Of a stretch of 55,932 nt of DNA, positions 24,580-32,691 are shown one piece after another. The notes beneath the pieces are model-generated. The model searched no databases. It was given only the letters and a program-made list of their open reading frames with translations, and was not told where the DNA came from. Both the position numbers and the translations under genes were made by a program. Source of the stretch: Actinomycetota bacterium (GTDB lineage: Bacteria; Actinomycetota; Acidimicrobiia; Acidimicrobiales; Ilumatobacteraceae); NCBI GenBank assembly GCA_009702045.1, contig WLIV01000023.1, positions 1-55,932 on the forward strand. Direction: 5' to 3'. The stretch's first letter is position 1. Each line of letters starts with the position of its first letter.

Positions 24580-25205
24580 GCGAATTCGACGACGATCGGA
24601 TGGAGCGCTTGCTGGGCGCCGCAGGTGGCGCCTTCCCCGATGTCAACACCGCCTACGCCCAGGTACAAGGCCGAGTGCGGCACATCAAGCAGCGCCGTTC
24701 GATGATCGCCGGCACGGCGGCCTGTGCCGTGCTCGTCGTCGGCGGCGCCTTCGCGCTCGGCTCCACGGGTCAGCGCAGCAACCTGCAACCCGGCGATCAC
24801 GGCAGCCTGTCGGTGGATGCCAGCGTCGACACCCAGTCCACCCCGGCCACCGACGACACCAGCGCCATACGGCCGAGCACCACCACCGCTGGCTCTGGCG
24901 CTGGGTCGAACGGCCAGGGCACCAGCAGCCAGCCCACGGGGCCGTCATCCAGCACTGCGGCCACGACGACGCCCTCCAACCCGGCCACCGCCGATGTGCA
25001 GACCTACACCTGCGCTGGCGGCACGATCACCGTCAGGCTGGCCGCTGGCGCATTGGAACTGGTGTCCAGCCAGCCAGCGGCAGGCTTCGCGTTGGATACA
25101 TCCACAGCGACTGCCACTCGCATCGAGTTCCGCTGGCGTTCGAGCAGCGACGACCAGAGCATCCGTATCGACCTGATCGGTGGAGTTCCCGTCCGCAAGG
25201 TGTGA
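24576..25205 (+). CDS. Probable membrane anti-sigma factor
   Basis: 209 residues. A short cytoplasmic N-terminus (~45 residues) is followed by one membrane helix (MIAGTAACAVLVVGGAFALG), a long Ser/Thr/Gly-rich outer stalk and a small C-terminal beta domain (~135-209). No HxxxCxxC zinc anti-sigma motif is present. The role is inferred from topology and from the ATGA overlap with the sigma factor gene. Confidence 0.6.
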   Translation: MSEFDDDRMERLLGAAGGAFPDVNTAYAQVQGRVRHIKQRRSMIAGTAACAVLVVGGAFALGSTGQRSNLQPGDHGSLSVDASVDTQSTPATDDTSAIRPSTTTAGSGAGSNGQGTSSQPTGPSSSTAATTTPSNPATADVQTYTCAGGTITVRLAAGALELVSSQPAAGFALDTSTATATRIEFRWRSSSDDQSIRIDLIGGVPVRKV

Positions 25206-25214
25206 TTTTCTGCT

Positions 25215-25247
25215 GATCGGCCAAACCTTCCGCTCGTCGGCGGCGTG
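25215..25247 (+). promoter_or_regulatory. Candidate ECF promoter of the repeat protein gene
   Basis: GATCGGCCAAACCT (25215-25228), 15 bases, then CGTG (25244-25247), matching the site in front of the sigma factor gene. It lies 50 bases before the repeat protein ATG, a sensible promoter distance, and right after the anti-sigma stop. Confidence 0.6.
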
Positions 25248-25297
25248 ACTGTTGCAACCCAGCGCACTCCCGCCGCCCGGAAGAAGGAATCCAGCTC

Positions 25298-25753
25298 ATG
25301 AACCTCCGCAATCAGCCCCGTCGCTTTGTCATCGTCAGCGCCATCACCGGCGCCCTCGTGATGGGTCTCGCCGGGTTCGCCGCCGCCAGCTCAGGCGCCA
25401 GCCACCATGTCGAGATCGAGACACCGGCGGTGGAGCGCCCCGAAACCTCCACAGCTGACCGCTCCCCCGAGATGCCGACCACGACCGAGCAAGGTGTCGA
25501 AACCACGACCGAGCACAGTGTCGAGACCGAGACCGAGCACGGCGTCGAGACCGAAACCGAGCACGGCGTCGAGACCGAAACCGAGCACGGCGTCGAGACC
25601 GAAACCCACGACGTCTCCGGAACACACGACCTGAACGACGACAACGGCACCGCGACCAGCACCGGCAACACCACCGGCACCAGCGTCGACGACCGCGGCT
25701 CGAACAGCAACAAGGCCGGGGGCGGTAGCGGCCACAGCGGGCTTGACGGCTGA
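25298..25753 (+). CDS. Secreted Thr/Glu repeat protein, unknown function
   Basis: 151 residues. An N-terminal signal or anchor (FVIVSAITGALVMGLAGFAAA) precedes a mature domain with five 8-residue repeats of the form ETEHGVET and an acidic Gly/Asn/Ser-rich tail. The mature part is strongly acidic and low-complexity, so it is probably unfolded or cell-wall-spanning; His in each repeat could bind metal (inference). The ATG at 25298 has AAGGA nine bases upstream. It is the likely target of the neighbouring ECF sigma factor. Confidence 0.7.
   Translation: MNLRNQPRRFVIVSAITGALVMGLAGFAAASSGASHHVEIETPAVERPETSTADRSPEMPTTTEQGVETTTEHSVETETEHGVETETEHGVETETEHGVETETHDVSGTHDLNDDNGTATSTGNTTGTSVDDRGSNSNKAGGGSGHSGLDG
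25481..25600. repeat. Five tandem 24-base coding repeats
   Basis: Five in-frame 24-base units encode TTEQGVET, TTEHSVET and three copies of ETEHGVET. The last three are nearly identical in DNA, implying recent expansion, so copy number may vary between strains. Confidence 0.9.
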
Positions 25754-25792
25754 GTCGCTGCGGTCGGTCACGCCAGAGTCCATACTGACCGA

Positions 25793-26449
25793 GTGACGAC
25801 GGACTGGAACCCCGTGCTGCGCGGCGAGTTCGCCAAGCCCTATTGGCAGCACCTGCAGCAGTACGTTGCCGACCAGCGTGCGGCATACACCGTGTTCCCG
25901 CCCGACGCCGACGTGTTCGCGGCGTTGCACCTCACCACCTACGCCGACACGCGTGTGATGATCCTGGGTCAAGACCCATATCACGGGCCCGGACAGGCGC
26001 ACGGTCTGTGCTTCTCGGTGAGGCGGGGTGTGGCGACCCCACCGTCATTGGCGAACATCTACAAGGAACTGCACACCGACGTCGGCCTGGCGATTCCTGG
26101 TCACGGGAACCTGGAGGCCTGGGCGGCCCAGGGTGTGCTGTTGTTGAACACCACGCTGACGGTGCGCGCCGGAGAGGCTGCGTCGCACCACGGCAAGGGT
26201 TGGGAAACGTTCACCGATGAGGTGCTGCGAGCGGCCAACGGCAAAGAGCATCGAGTGGTGTTCATCCTGTGGGGAGCGAATGCTCGGAAGAAGAAGACGC
26301 TCATCGACCTCAACCGGCACACGGTGATCGAGTCTGCGCACCCGTCCCCGCTCAGCGCCCACAACGGGTTCTTCGGCAGTCGCCCGTTCAGTCGCACGAA
26401 TGCTGCGCTCGTGGCCGATGGTCTGGCGCCGATCGACTGGGCGCTCTGA
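25793..26449 (+). CDS. ung: Uracil-DNA glycosylase, family 1
   Basis: 218 residues. It removes uracil from DNA in base-excision repair. The catalytic water-activating loop GQDPYHG (~59-65) and the DNA-intercalation loop HPSPLS (~183-188) are intact, as is LLLNTTLTV. GTG 25793 follows CATACT by six bases (leaderless). Confidence 0.97.
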   Translation: MTTDWNPVLRGEFAKPYWQHLQQYVADQRAAYTVFPPDADVFAALHLTTYADTRVMILGQDPYHGPGQAHGLCFSVRRGVATPPSLANIYKELHTDVGLAIPGHGNLEAWAAQGVLLLNTTLTVRAGEAASHHGKGWETFTDEVLRAANGKEHRVVFILWGANARKKKTLIDLNRHTVIESAHPSPLSAHNGFFGSRPFSRTNAALVADGLAPIDWAL

Positions 26450-26483
26450 AGGTGACTTGTCTCCTGCCGAAGAACTCGCCACG

Positions 26484-27068
26484 ATGTCAGGCACCATGAG
26501 CGACACGATGAACTCCACTCCGCTCGCCACACCGACTCGTCACCGCTCGGTGGTGGCGCGATGCGCACTCGTGCTGTGCGCCATCGTGGTTCCCCTCGCG
26601 TGCTCCAGTACCCGTGGAGCGCGCACGGAACCCTCCACGACCACCACCGCGTCCAGTACGACAACATCATCCACGTCCACCACCACGTCGACGACGCTGG
26701 CGCCGACGACCACCCAAATTCCGCTCGTCACTACCGGTGCCACAGTGATGGTGGCGAACTCGTCGACGAAGAGCGGCGCGGCGCGCACGCTGACCGATGA
26801 ACTCGCTGCCACAGGGTTCACACTCGCCCATCCGACAGACGGGTTCGGCCCCGACGTTGGCCTCGACGAGAGCAAGATCTACGTGATCGTCGGTTCGGAG
26901 GATGTGGCCGACTCGGTCAGTCGGGCGATGGGAGGCGTGAAGGTGCTGCCGATGCCGACACCTGTTTGGATCACCGGCGGCACCGCAGCACTCGGCGATG
27001 CAACAGTGGTAGTGATGCTGGGCAACGACCTCGCCGGCATGCACCTCGGAGCGATGGGCAACCGCTAG
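26484..27068 (+). CDS. Lipoprotein with LytR C-terminal (LytR_C) domain
   Basis: 194 residues if started at ATG 26484; ATGs at 26496 and 26508 are in frame. A signal peptide with lipobox VPLAC (LVLCAIVVPLAC) precedes a poly-Thr/Ser stalk. The C-terminal ~95-residue domain is LytR_C-like (VMVANSSTKSGAARTLTDELAATGF). Such domains accompany cell-wall polymer transferases; here it is alone. It follows ung by 34 bases. Confidence 0.75.
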   Translation: MSGTMSDTMNSTPLATPTRHRSVVARCALVLCAIVVPLACSSTRGARTEPSTTTTASSTTTSSTSTTTSTTLAPTTTQIPLVTTGATVMVANSSTKSGAARTLTDELAATGFTLAHPTDGFGPDVGLDESKIYVIVGSEDVADSVSRAMGGVKVLPMPTPVWITGGTAALGDATVVVMLGNDLAGMHLGAMGNR

Positions 27069-27087
27069 ACGCGTACCCGGCGCGGCG

Positions 27088-27561
27088 TCAGTGCTCGACG
27101 ACTGCCGCCAGTCGCTCCAGCGTCTTGGTCATCGCATCGATCGTCTTCGAACGCAACGGACGCACCATGAACGAGAACTTCTCGTGGCGGATGTCCCAAC
27201 TCTCACGCACGATCGTTCCGCCGTCGGCGGGCTCAAGCTCGTATCGCCAAATGCGGCCACCGACAAACGCTCGCAGCGGCGCCACCGTCGGGCGAGGCTG
27301 CCACGCAATGCGCCGGTTCTCCTCGAACTCGATGACCGTGTTGGCCATCGAGTAGCCGATACCCATCTTCATCGACATGCCGAAGACCGTGCCTTTGGCC
27401 AGACGCTGCGAACCCTCGGGCGCACTCACCACGGTGCCTGAGCCATCGATCTCGTGGTGTCGCGACGGGTCGGCCAACACATCGAAGATCGCTGCGGCCG
27501 GGGCCTTGACGAGACGTTCGACGGTGGCCACGTCGCGGATGGGATCGGAAGTTGCGGACAT
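27088..27561 (-). CDS. SRPBCC family protein (START/polyketide cyclase-like)
   Basis: 157 residues. The pattern VERLVKAPAAAIFDVLADPSRHHEIDGSGTV followed by beta strands and a long C-terminal helix (RPLRSKTIDAMTKTLERLAAVVE) is the SRPBCC ligand-binding fold. The ligand is unknown. ATG 27561 lies seven bases beyond the GH3 gene stop, so they are probably one transcript, although a functional link is not evident. Confidence 0.8.
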   Translation of the reverse strand: MSATSDPIRDVATVERLVKAPAAAIFDVLADPSRHHEIDGSGTVVSAPEGSQRLAKGTVFGMSMKMGIGYSMANTVIEFEENRRIAWQPRPTVAPLRAFVGGRIWRYELEPADGGTIVRESWDIRHEKFSFMVRPLRSKTIDAMTKTLERLAAVVEH

Positions 27562-27568
27562 GCCGCAG

Positions 27569-29977
27569 TCAACCGCCTGCCGGTGCGCTGCATTCCCCGG
27601 CGAACCGCAACGAACGTGACGAGAAACCGACCATGACTCGGTGGTCACCTGCGGGAACGACCCACGAACGGAATGGTTCATCCCACTGACTGAACGCTCG
27701 CCGGTCGAGCCGAATCGTGGCGGTCGCGGTCGTTCCTGGGCCGGCGACCAGCTTGGCGAACCCGCGCAGGGTGCGCACCGGACGTTGCGGCGCTGATGTG
27801 GCCCCCTGGATGGTCGGTGCCTCGACGTAGCACTGCACCACCGTGCTGCCCTCGCGAGTACCCGTATTGCGCACGGTGGCGGTCAGCATGACCCCGCCAT
27901 CGATCGCGCCGCTGACCGCCGCCGACTCGAGTTCCCAGGTCGTGTAGCCGAGTCCGTGACCGAATGGGAACAAGGGCTCAACCCCCATCGCGTCGTACCA
28001 GCGGTGTCCGATCAGCAGTCCTTCGGCATACTCCATCGTTCCGTCGTGCCCCGGGTAGTGAGCAAACGCAGGAGTGTCTTCCATGCGGCGCGGCAACGTG
28101 ACCGGCAGTCGCCCGCCGGGTTCGGCAACCCCCAGCAGGATGTCGGCCAGCGCTTCGCCGAACTCCTCTCCGGGGAACCACACCTGCATCACCGCCGCCA
28201 CGTCGTCCAACCACGGCATCGCCACAGGAGACCCGGCATTCACCACGACGATGGTGCGCGGGTTCACTGCCGCAACCTGGGCCACGAGCGCGTCCTGATC
28301 GCCGGGCAGCGCCAACGTCGTGCGGTCTTCACCTTCGGTCTCCCAGTCCGAACTGGTACCCACCACCACGACGGCCACGTCCGCGGCAGCGGCAGCAGCG
28401 ACCGCCGCCGCCATCGGATCTGCCAACACGGGCGGTGCCGCGCCCACGAGCAGACCACGGACCTGACCGCGCTCAACGTGGCCCATTTCCACCTCGACAG
28501 CCCTGACGACACCTGCTTCGCAGGCCACTAGGGCGCGGACCTCGTCGTTCCCGAGGCCGAAGAACGCGCCACCGGTCTGCGGCGTGCTGAGGTCGATGAC
28601 CACCTCGCCGTCGATGCGCAGCATGCACGGCCCCACCACGGTGAGCCCGATCTGCCAGTCGCCGGTGACATCGGGAACGAATGATCCACGCGCCGTCAGC
28701 CGGAAGTCGGAGCGGTCAATGCCATTGCCGGGCGCTTCCATCCACAGAAAGCTCAAACGGTCGACCGTGTCCTCCGCCCGGTTGCCAGCAGTGTCCTCGT
28801 ACTGCAAGTGGAAGGTGCCGCGCATCGCTCGTAGCCGCTTCTCGATCGAGCAGCCCGACTCGTGCACCAGTTCCAGTCCACGTTGCTGCAACGCGACCAG
28901 CGGATTCGACGCACGCTGGACACGCACCTGGGCGCTGCCACCACCTTGCACCTGCCCGCGAGCGGCGTTGGGTCCGAGCAGTGCGATTCGGCTGCTACCC
29001 GCAAGCGGCAACACGCCGTCGTCGTTCTTCAACAACACCGTGCCCGCGATCGCCGCACGGCGGATGATCGCCCGTGTCTCGGGTGAATCGTCGGTGCGCT
29101 CGCTGCCATCACCATCGCCGGCGCTCGTCCAATCGGCCAATTGCAGCAGGCGCCGCACCGATTCGTCGACACGCGCCTCGGGCGTGCGGCCGTCGCGCAC
29201 GGCCGCCAGCATCGCGTCGCCGCGTTCGCGTGGCGGCCCTGGCATCTCCAGGTCGAGGCTCGCCTCCAACGATTCGGCGGCCGTGTGTGTTCCGAACCAG
29301 TCGCTGATCACGACACCGTCAAAACCCCATTCGTCGCGAAGTACGTGACGTAGCAACTCTGGGTGTTCACTGGCGTAGACGCCATTGACCCGGTTGTACG
29401 AGCTCATCAACGCACGTACATCGGCGCCGCCGTCGGCCACCGAGCTCACCGCCTGTTCGAATGGCAGCAGATACGCCTCGCGCAACGTAACCGGGTCGAC
29501 CTCGCACGAGATGGTGTGCCGTTCGTGCTCAGTGTCGTTGGCCACGAAGTGCTTGATACAGCACGCCACACCCTGGCTCTGCACGCCACGGATGTATGCG
29601 ACGGCACTACGCGCTGTGAGCAGCGGGTCTTCGCTCATGCACTCGAAGTTGCGGCCGCCGATCGGCGTACGGTGCAGGTTCACCGTCGGGGCGAGCAGTA
29701 CCTGCGCATTCTTGGACCGAGCTTCGCGACCGATGGCTGCGCCGACTGCTTCCACGAGTGCTGGATCGAACGATGCACCAAGCGCCGTCGCACAGGGGAA
29801 CGAGGCCGACGCCGGGCCGTTCCACTTCGTACCACGCACACCCGCCGGCCCATCGCTGCAACGAATCGCTGGCACACCAGGCAGGGTGACCGTGTGCCAG
29901 GTGTCGTGGCCGCCCAGCAGACTCACCTTCTGCTCGAGTGTCAGAGACGCCATCACCGCTTCGATGTCGATCGTCAC
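27569..29977 (-). CDS. Glycoside hydrolase family 3 beta-glucosidase
   Basis: 802 residues. The GH3 barrel domain contains the nucleophile Asp in GVVISDWFGTHTA (~225) and the substrate motif KHFVANDTE. A PA14-like insert (~385-520) with GDWQIGLTVVGPCMLRIDG lies within the second domain, and a fibronectin III-like domain closes the C-terminus. No signal peptide is visible, so it is likely cytoplasmic and acts on imported oligosaccharides or glycosides. The start is GTG 29977 with GGGGGA just upstream. Confidence 0.93.
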   Translation of the reverse strand: MTIDIEAVMASLTLEQKVSLLGGHDTWHTVTLPGVPAIRCSDGPAGVRGTKWNGPASASFPCATALGASFDPALVEAVGAAIGREARSKNAQVLLAPTVNLHRTPIGGRNFECMSEDPLLTARSAVAYIRGVQSQGVACCIKHFVANDTEHERHTISCEVDPVTLREAYLLPFEQAVSSVADGGADVRALMSSYNRVNGVYASEHPELLRHVLRDEWGFDGVVISDWFGTHTAAESLEASLDLEMPGPPRERGDAMLAAVRDGRTPEARVDESVRRLLQLADWTSAGDGDGSERTDDSPETRAIIRRAAIAGTVLLKNDDGVLPLAGSSRIALLGPNAARGQVQGGGSAQVRVQRASNPLVALQQRGLELVHESGCSIEKRLRAMRGTFHLQYEDTAGNRAEDTVDRLSFLWMEAPGNGIDRSDFRLTARGSFVPDVTGDWQIGLTVVGPCMLRIDGEVVIDLSTPQTGGAFFGLGNDEVRALVACEAGVVRAVEVEMGHVERGQVRGLLVGAAPPVLADPMAAAVAAAAAADVAVVVVGTSSDWETEGEDRTTLALPGDQDALVAQVAAVNPRTIVVVNAGSPVAMPWLDDVAAVMQVWFPGEEFGEALADILLGVAEPGGRLPVTLPRRMEDTPAFAHYPGHDGTMEYAEGLLIGHRWYDAMGVEPLFPFGHGLGYTTWELESAAVSGAIDGGVMLTATVRNTGTREGSTVVQCYVEAPTIQGATSAPQRPVRTLRGFAKLVAGPGTTATATIRLDRRAFSQWDEPFRSWVVPAGDHRVMVGFSSRSLRFAGECSAPAGG

Positions 29978-30001
29978 GAATCCCCCGTTCGGCCCCGGAT
30001 G

Positions 30002-31357
30002 TTACGAGATCGGAACCGTGAACCCGAGCACGGCGCCGCCGTCAGGTGCGTTCTGAGCGAACACCTCACCGCCGTGTGCGTCGACGACGGACTTCACAAT
30101 TGCCAATCCCAGCCCGGAGCCGGGCTTGCTGCGCATTTCCACTGATCGGTAGAAGCGGTCGAACAGGTGCGGTATGTCCTGCTCGTGCAGACCAGGTCCG
30201 TGATCGCGCACGGTCACGCTGCCGTCGAAGATAGAGACCTCCACCGGCCCATCGGGCGCGAACTTGCAGGCGTTATCGATCAGGTTTTGAATCGCGCGTT
30301 CGATCGCATTCGGCTGACCATCGACTGTGGACTCATCGGCGACGACCAGCACATCACGCGAGAACCGGCGGCGCGAGCGGGCGGCAGCCCGTTCTGCCGG
30401 ATCACCGAGACGGACCGGTTGCACAGGTTCATCGTCACGCCGATCAGTGGCAAGTTCCACGAGTTCGTTCACCAGGTCGGTGAGTTCGCGGGTCTCGCTG
30501 TCGAGATCCGCCAGCAACTGGTCGCGCGACTGATCGTCGAGGCTGCCGAACCGACGACGCAGCACGGAGACGTTTGTGCGCAAACTGGTGAGCGGTGTCC
30601 GCAGTTCGTGGCTGGCGTCCTGCACCAACTGATGCTGCTCCTGACGACTGGCATGTAGCGCGGAGAGCATGCCGCTGAAGGCGCGCCCCAACTGACCGGT
30701 CTCGTCGCTGCCGTCCGTGGGCACTTCCACATCGAGCCGGCCGGTGGACGCCACGATTCCGGCAGCGAGGGTTAGACGCAGGAGGCGGCGGGTGGTCTGC
30801 CGGGCGACCAGCCAACCCAACATGGCCGACACGAGGGCGACAATGATCACGGCAAGGAGCGTGCTGCGCAGGATGGCAGACAGCGACTTCTGGCTCTCAT
30901 CGAGCGAGCGTGCGAACTGAGCGGCGCCGTCCTTGTATTTCACGGTCAGCATTCGGAACGGTTCGCCGTCAAGGTCGACCTCGTAACGGGTGCGGGCGTT
31001 TACATCGGCACTGGCCGCCACCGCGAGGTCGGCGCCGCTGATCGGCAGTTCACCAGAAGTCGGTGACACCAACACCATCCCGAGCGAATCGATGCGCTGG
31101 TACAGCACCTGTTCAAAACTGCGCGGACGGTCCCCACCGGGTACGTGTGCATTGCCATTGCCAGTGCCGTCACCGTCGTTGTCCGGGTCGCCCATACCGG
31201 GTCGTTCTGTGAACTGCTGCGACGCCGCTTCCAGCGAGCGGTCGACCGTGTGTTCCATCTGCCGCTTGGTGTTGGTGTAGGACGCGACACCGATCGCAGC
31301 GGTAGCGCACACTGCCAACAGCGTGAGCGCGAGGACCAGTTTGAGCCGCAGGCTCAC
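30002..31357 (-). CDS. Sensor histidine kinase (two-component, MprB-like layout)
   Basis: 451 residues: an N-terminal membrane helix, an outer domain of ~130 residues, a second helix (~165-185), HAMP, a HisKA domain with phospho-acceptor SHELRTPLTSLRTNVSVL and an HATPase_c domain with N (NLIDNACKFAP), G1 (DHGPGLHEQD) and G2 (GSGLGLAIVKSVV) boxes. The GTG start overlaps the response regulator stop (GTGA). The signal is unknown; the layout resembles envelope-stress kinases of actinobacteria. Confidence 0.93.
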   Translation of the reverse strand: MSLRLKLVLALTLLAVCATAAIGVASYTNTKRQMEHTVDRSLEAASQQFTERPGMGDPDNDGDGTGNGNAHVPGGDRPRSFEQVLYQRIDSLGMVLVSPTSGELPISGADLAVAASADVNARTRYEVDLDGEPFRMLTVKYKDGAAQFARSLDESQKSLSAILRSTLLAVIIVALVSAMLGWLVARQTTRRLLRLTLAAGIVASTGRLDVEVPTDGSDETGQLGRAFSGMLSALHASRQEQHQLVQDASHELRTPLTSLRTNVSVLRRRFGSLDDQSRDQLLADLDSETRELTDLVNELVELATDRRDDEPVQPVRLGDPAERAAARSRRRFSRDVLVVADESTVDGQPNAIERAIQNLIDNACKFAPDGPVEVSIFDGSVTVRDHGPGLHEQDIPHLFDRFYRSVEMRSKPGSGLGLAIVKSVVDAHGGEVFAQNAPDGGAVLGFTVPIS

Positions 31358-32040
31358 CCGACACGCACCGTGTAACCCACACCTCGAACGGTGTGGATCA
31401 GCTTGGCTTCGCCGTCGCCCTCCAGCTTGCGCCGCAGGTACGAGATGTAGACCGCCAGGTTCTTGGAGTCGGGGCCGAAGTCGTAGCCCCAGATGCGGTC
31501 GTAGATCGTGCTGTGCTCGAGCACGATCCCTTGGTTCCGCACCAACAGTTCCAACAGGTCGAACTCGGTCTTGGACAACTCGACCTCACGCTGACCACGC
31601 CACACGCGGCGTGCGGTCGGGTCGATGCGCAGGTCGGCCAACTGCAACGGTTCGTCGGTGGCTTCATCCTCGGGGCGAGCACGGCGCAGCAGAGCGCGGA
31701 TGCGGGCCAACAGTTCGTCCAGGTCGAACGGCTTAGCCAAGTAGTCGTCGGCGCCGGCATCAAGGCCGGCCACGCGGTCGGGAGTCTCGGTGCGAGCGGT
31801 GAGCATCAGCACCGGGATCCGGTTGCGCTCGGCGCGTAACACTCGACACACGGTGAGGCCATCGACGTTCGGCATCATCACATCGAGCACGGCCACATCA
31901 GGTTTGCTGCTCTCGATCAACGACAGCGCCTGCGCACCATCGGGAGCCTGCACCACGTCGTAGCCCTCCAGCGTGAGCGCACGGGTGAGCGCCTCGCGAA
32001 TCGCACGATCATCGTCGGCGAGGAGAATCCGTCCGCTCAT
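31354..32040 (-). CDS. OmpR/PhoB-family response regulator
   Basis: 228 residues. The receiver domain has the acidic pair LADDD, phospho-acceptor Asp in VAVLDVMMPNVDG and Lys in YLAKPFD. The C-terminal winged helix shows DLLELLVRNQGIVLEHSTIYDRIWGYDF and the terminal GVGYTVRVG. ATG 32040 has AGGAA upstream, a Shine-Dalgarno start. It is the first gene of the regulator-kinase pair. Confidence 0.95.
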   Translation of the reverse strand: MSGRILLADDDRAIREALTRALTLEGYDVVQAPDGAQALSLIESSKPDVAVLDVMMPNVDGLTVCRVLRAERNRIPVLMLTARTETPDRVAGLDAGADDYLAKPFDLDELLARIRALLRRARPEDEATDEPLQLADLRIDPTARRVWRGQREVELSKTEFDLLELLVRNQGIVLEHSTIYDRIWGYDFGPDSKNLAVYISYLRRKLEGDGEAKLIHTVRGVGYTVRVG

Positions 32041-32124
32041 GGTGTTGTTCCTGCCTGTGTCCTGTGTTCTGTGTGCTGGTGGCCGATCGTACGACCTGGC
32101 GGTGGCATCCATCGCCGAGCAGCG

Positions 32125-32583
32125 TCACCCCGTGGTGGTGGTGGTGTCGGCCGGGCCGCCGTCGATGAAGGGCACGGTGCCGATGGTGCCGGGCTGACCC
32201 GGCTTGCCGGGCAGACCGTTCTGATCGTCATCTCCCCCGAGGCCGCCGTGATCGCCGTCGCCGTCGCCACCGCGGCGGCGCCCGAGCGGGTCGGCAGCGA
32301 CGAGGGCCGCAATCACTTTGTCGGCCTGAGCCTGGGTGATGGTGCCGTTGTCGATCAATGGCTGAAGCGCGGCCTGCATGCGAACGTACGGGTCGAAGCC
32401 GTCTTGATTGCCCTGGCCTCCGTCACCGAGGTTGATCGGCGTAGTGCCATTGTCGCCCGGGGCCACGACAACCTCTGAACGGTGCTCGGCATCGGCGTTG
32501 CCCGAGTTCTCGAGTGCGTAACCGATTCCGGCTCCGGCGAGCAGGCCCACAGCGAGGCCGGCGGCGACGATCTTGTTGTTCAT
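32125..32583 (-). CDS. Small exported Gly/Asp-rich protein upstream of two-component pair
   Basis: 152 residues. An N-terminal helix (IVAAGLAVGLLAGAGIGYAL) acts as signal or anchor. A central helical segment (MQAALQPLIDNGTITQAQADKVIAALVAADP) resembles the short periplasmic repeats that follow 'QALID.GTITQ.QAD', and a Gly/Asp/Pro-rich tail follows. ATG 32583 has AAAGGA upstream. It is 84 bases from the response regulator on the same strand, so it may be part of that operon; function unknown. Confidence 0.65.
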   Translation of the reverse strand: MNNKIVAAGLAVGLLAGAGIGYALENSGNADAEHRSEVVVAPGDNGTTPINLGDGGQGNQDGFDPYVRMQAALQPLIDNGTITQAQADKVIAALVAADPLGRRRGGDGDGDHGGLGGDDDQNGLPGKPGQPGTIGTVPFIDGGPADTTTTTG

Positions 32584-32691
32584 CGGGGTGGTCCTTTCTG
32601 GAACTGTGTCCAGGTGCGTGGCTGACGCCTCTCCATGATGCGCAGCCGCTGGTAAAGGCCCAACCCGCGGAACGTGAGAGAACGGTGAGAG

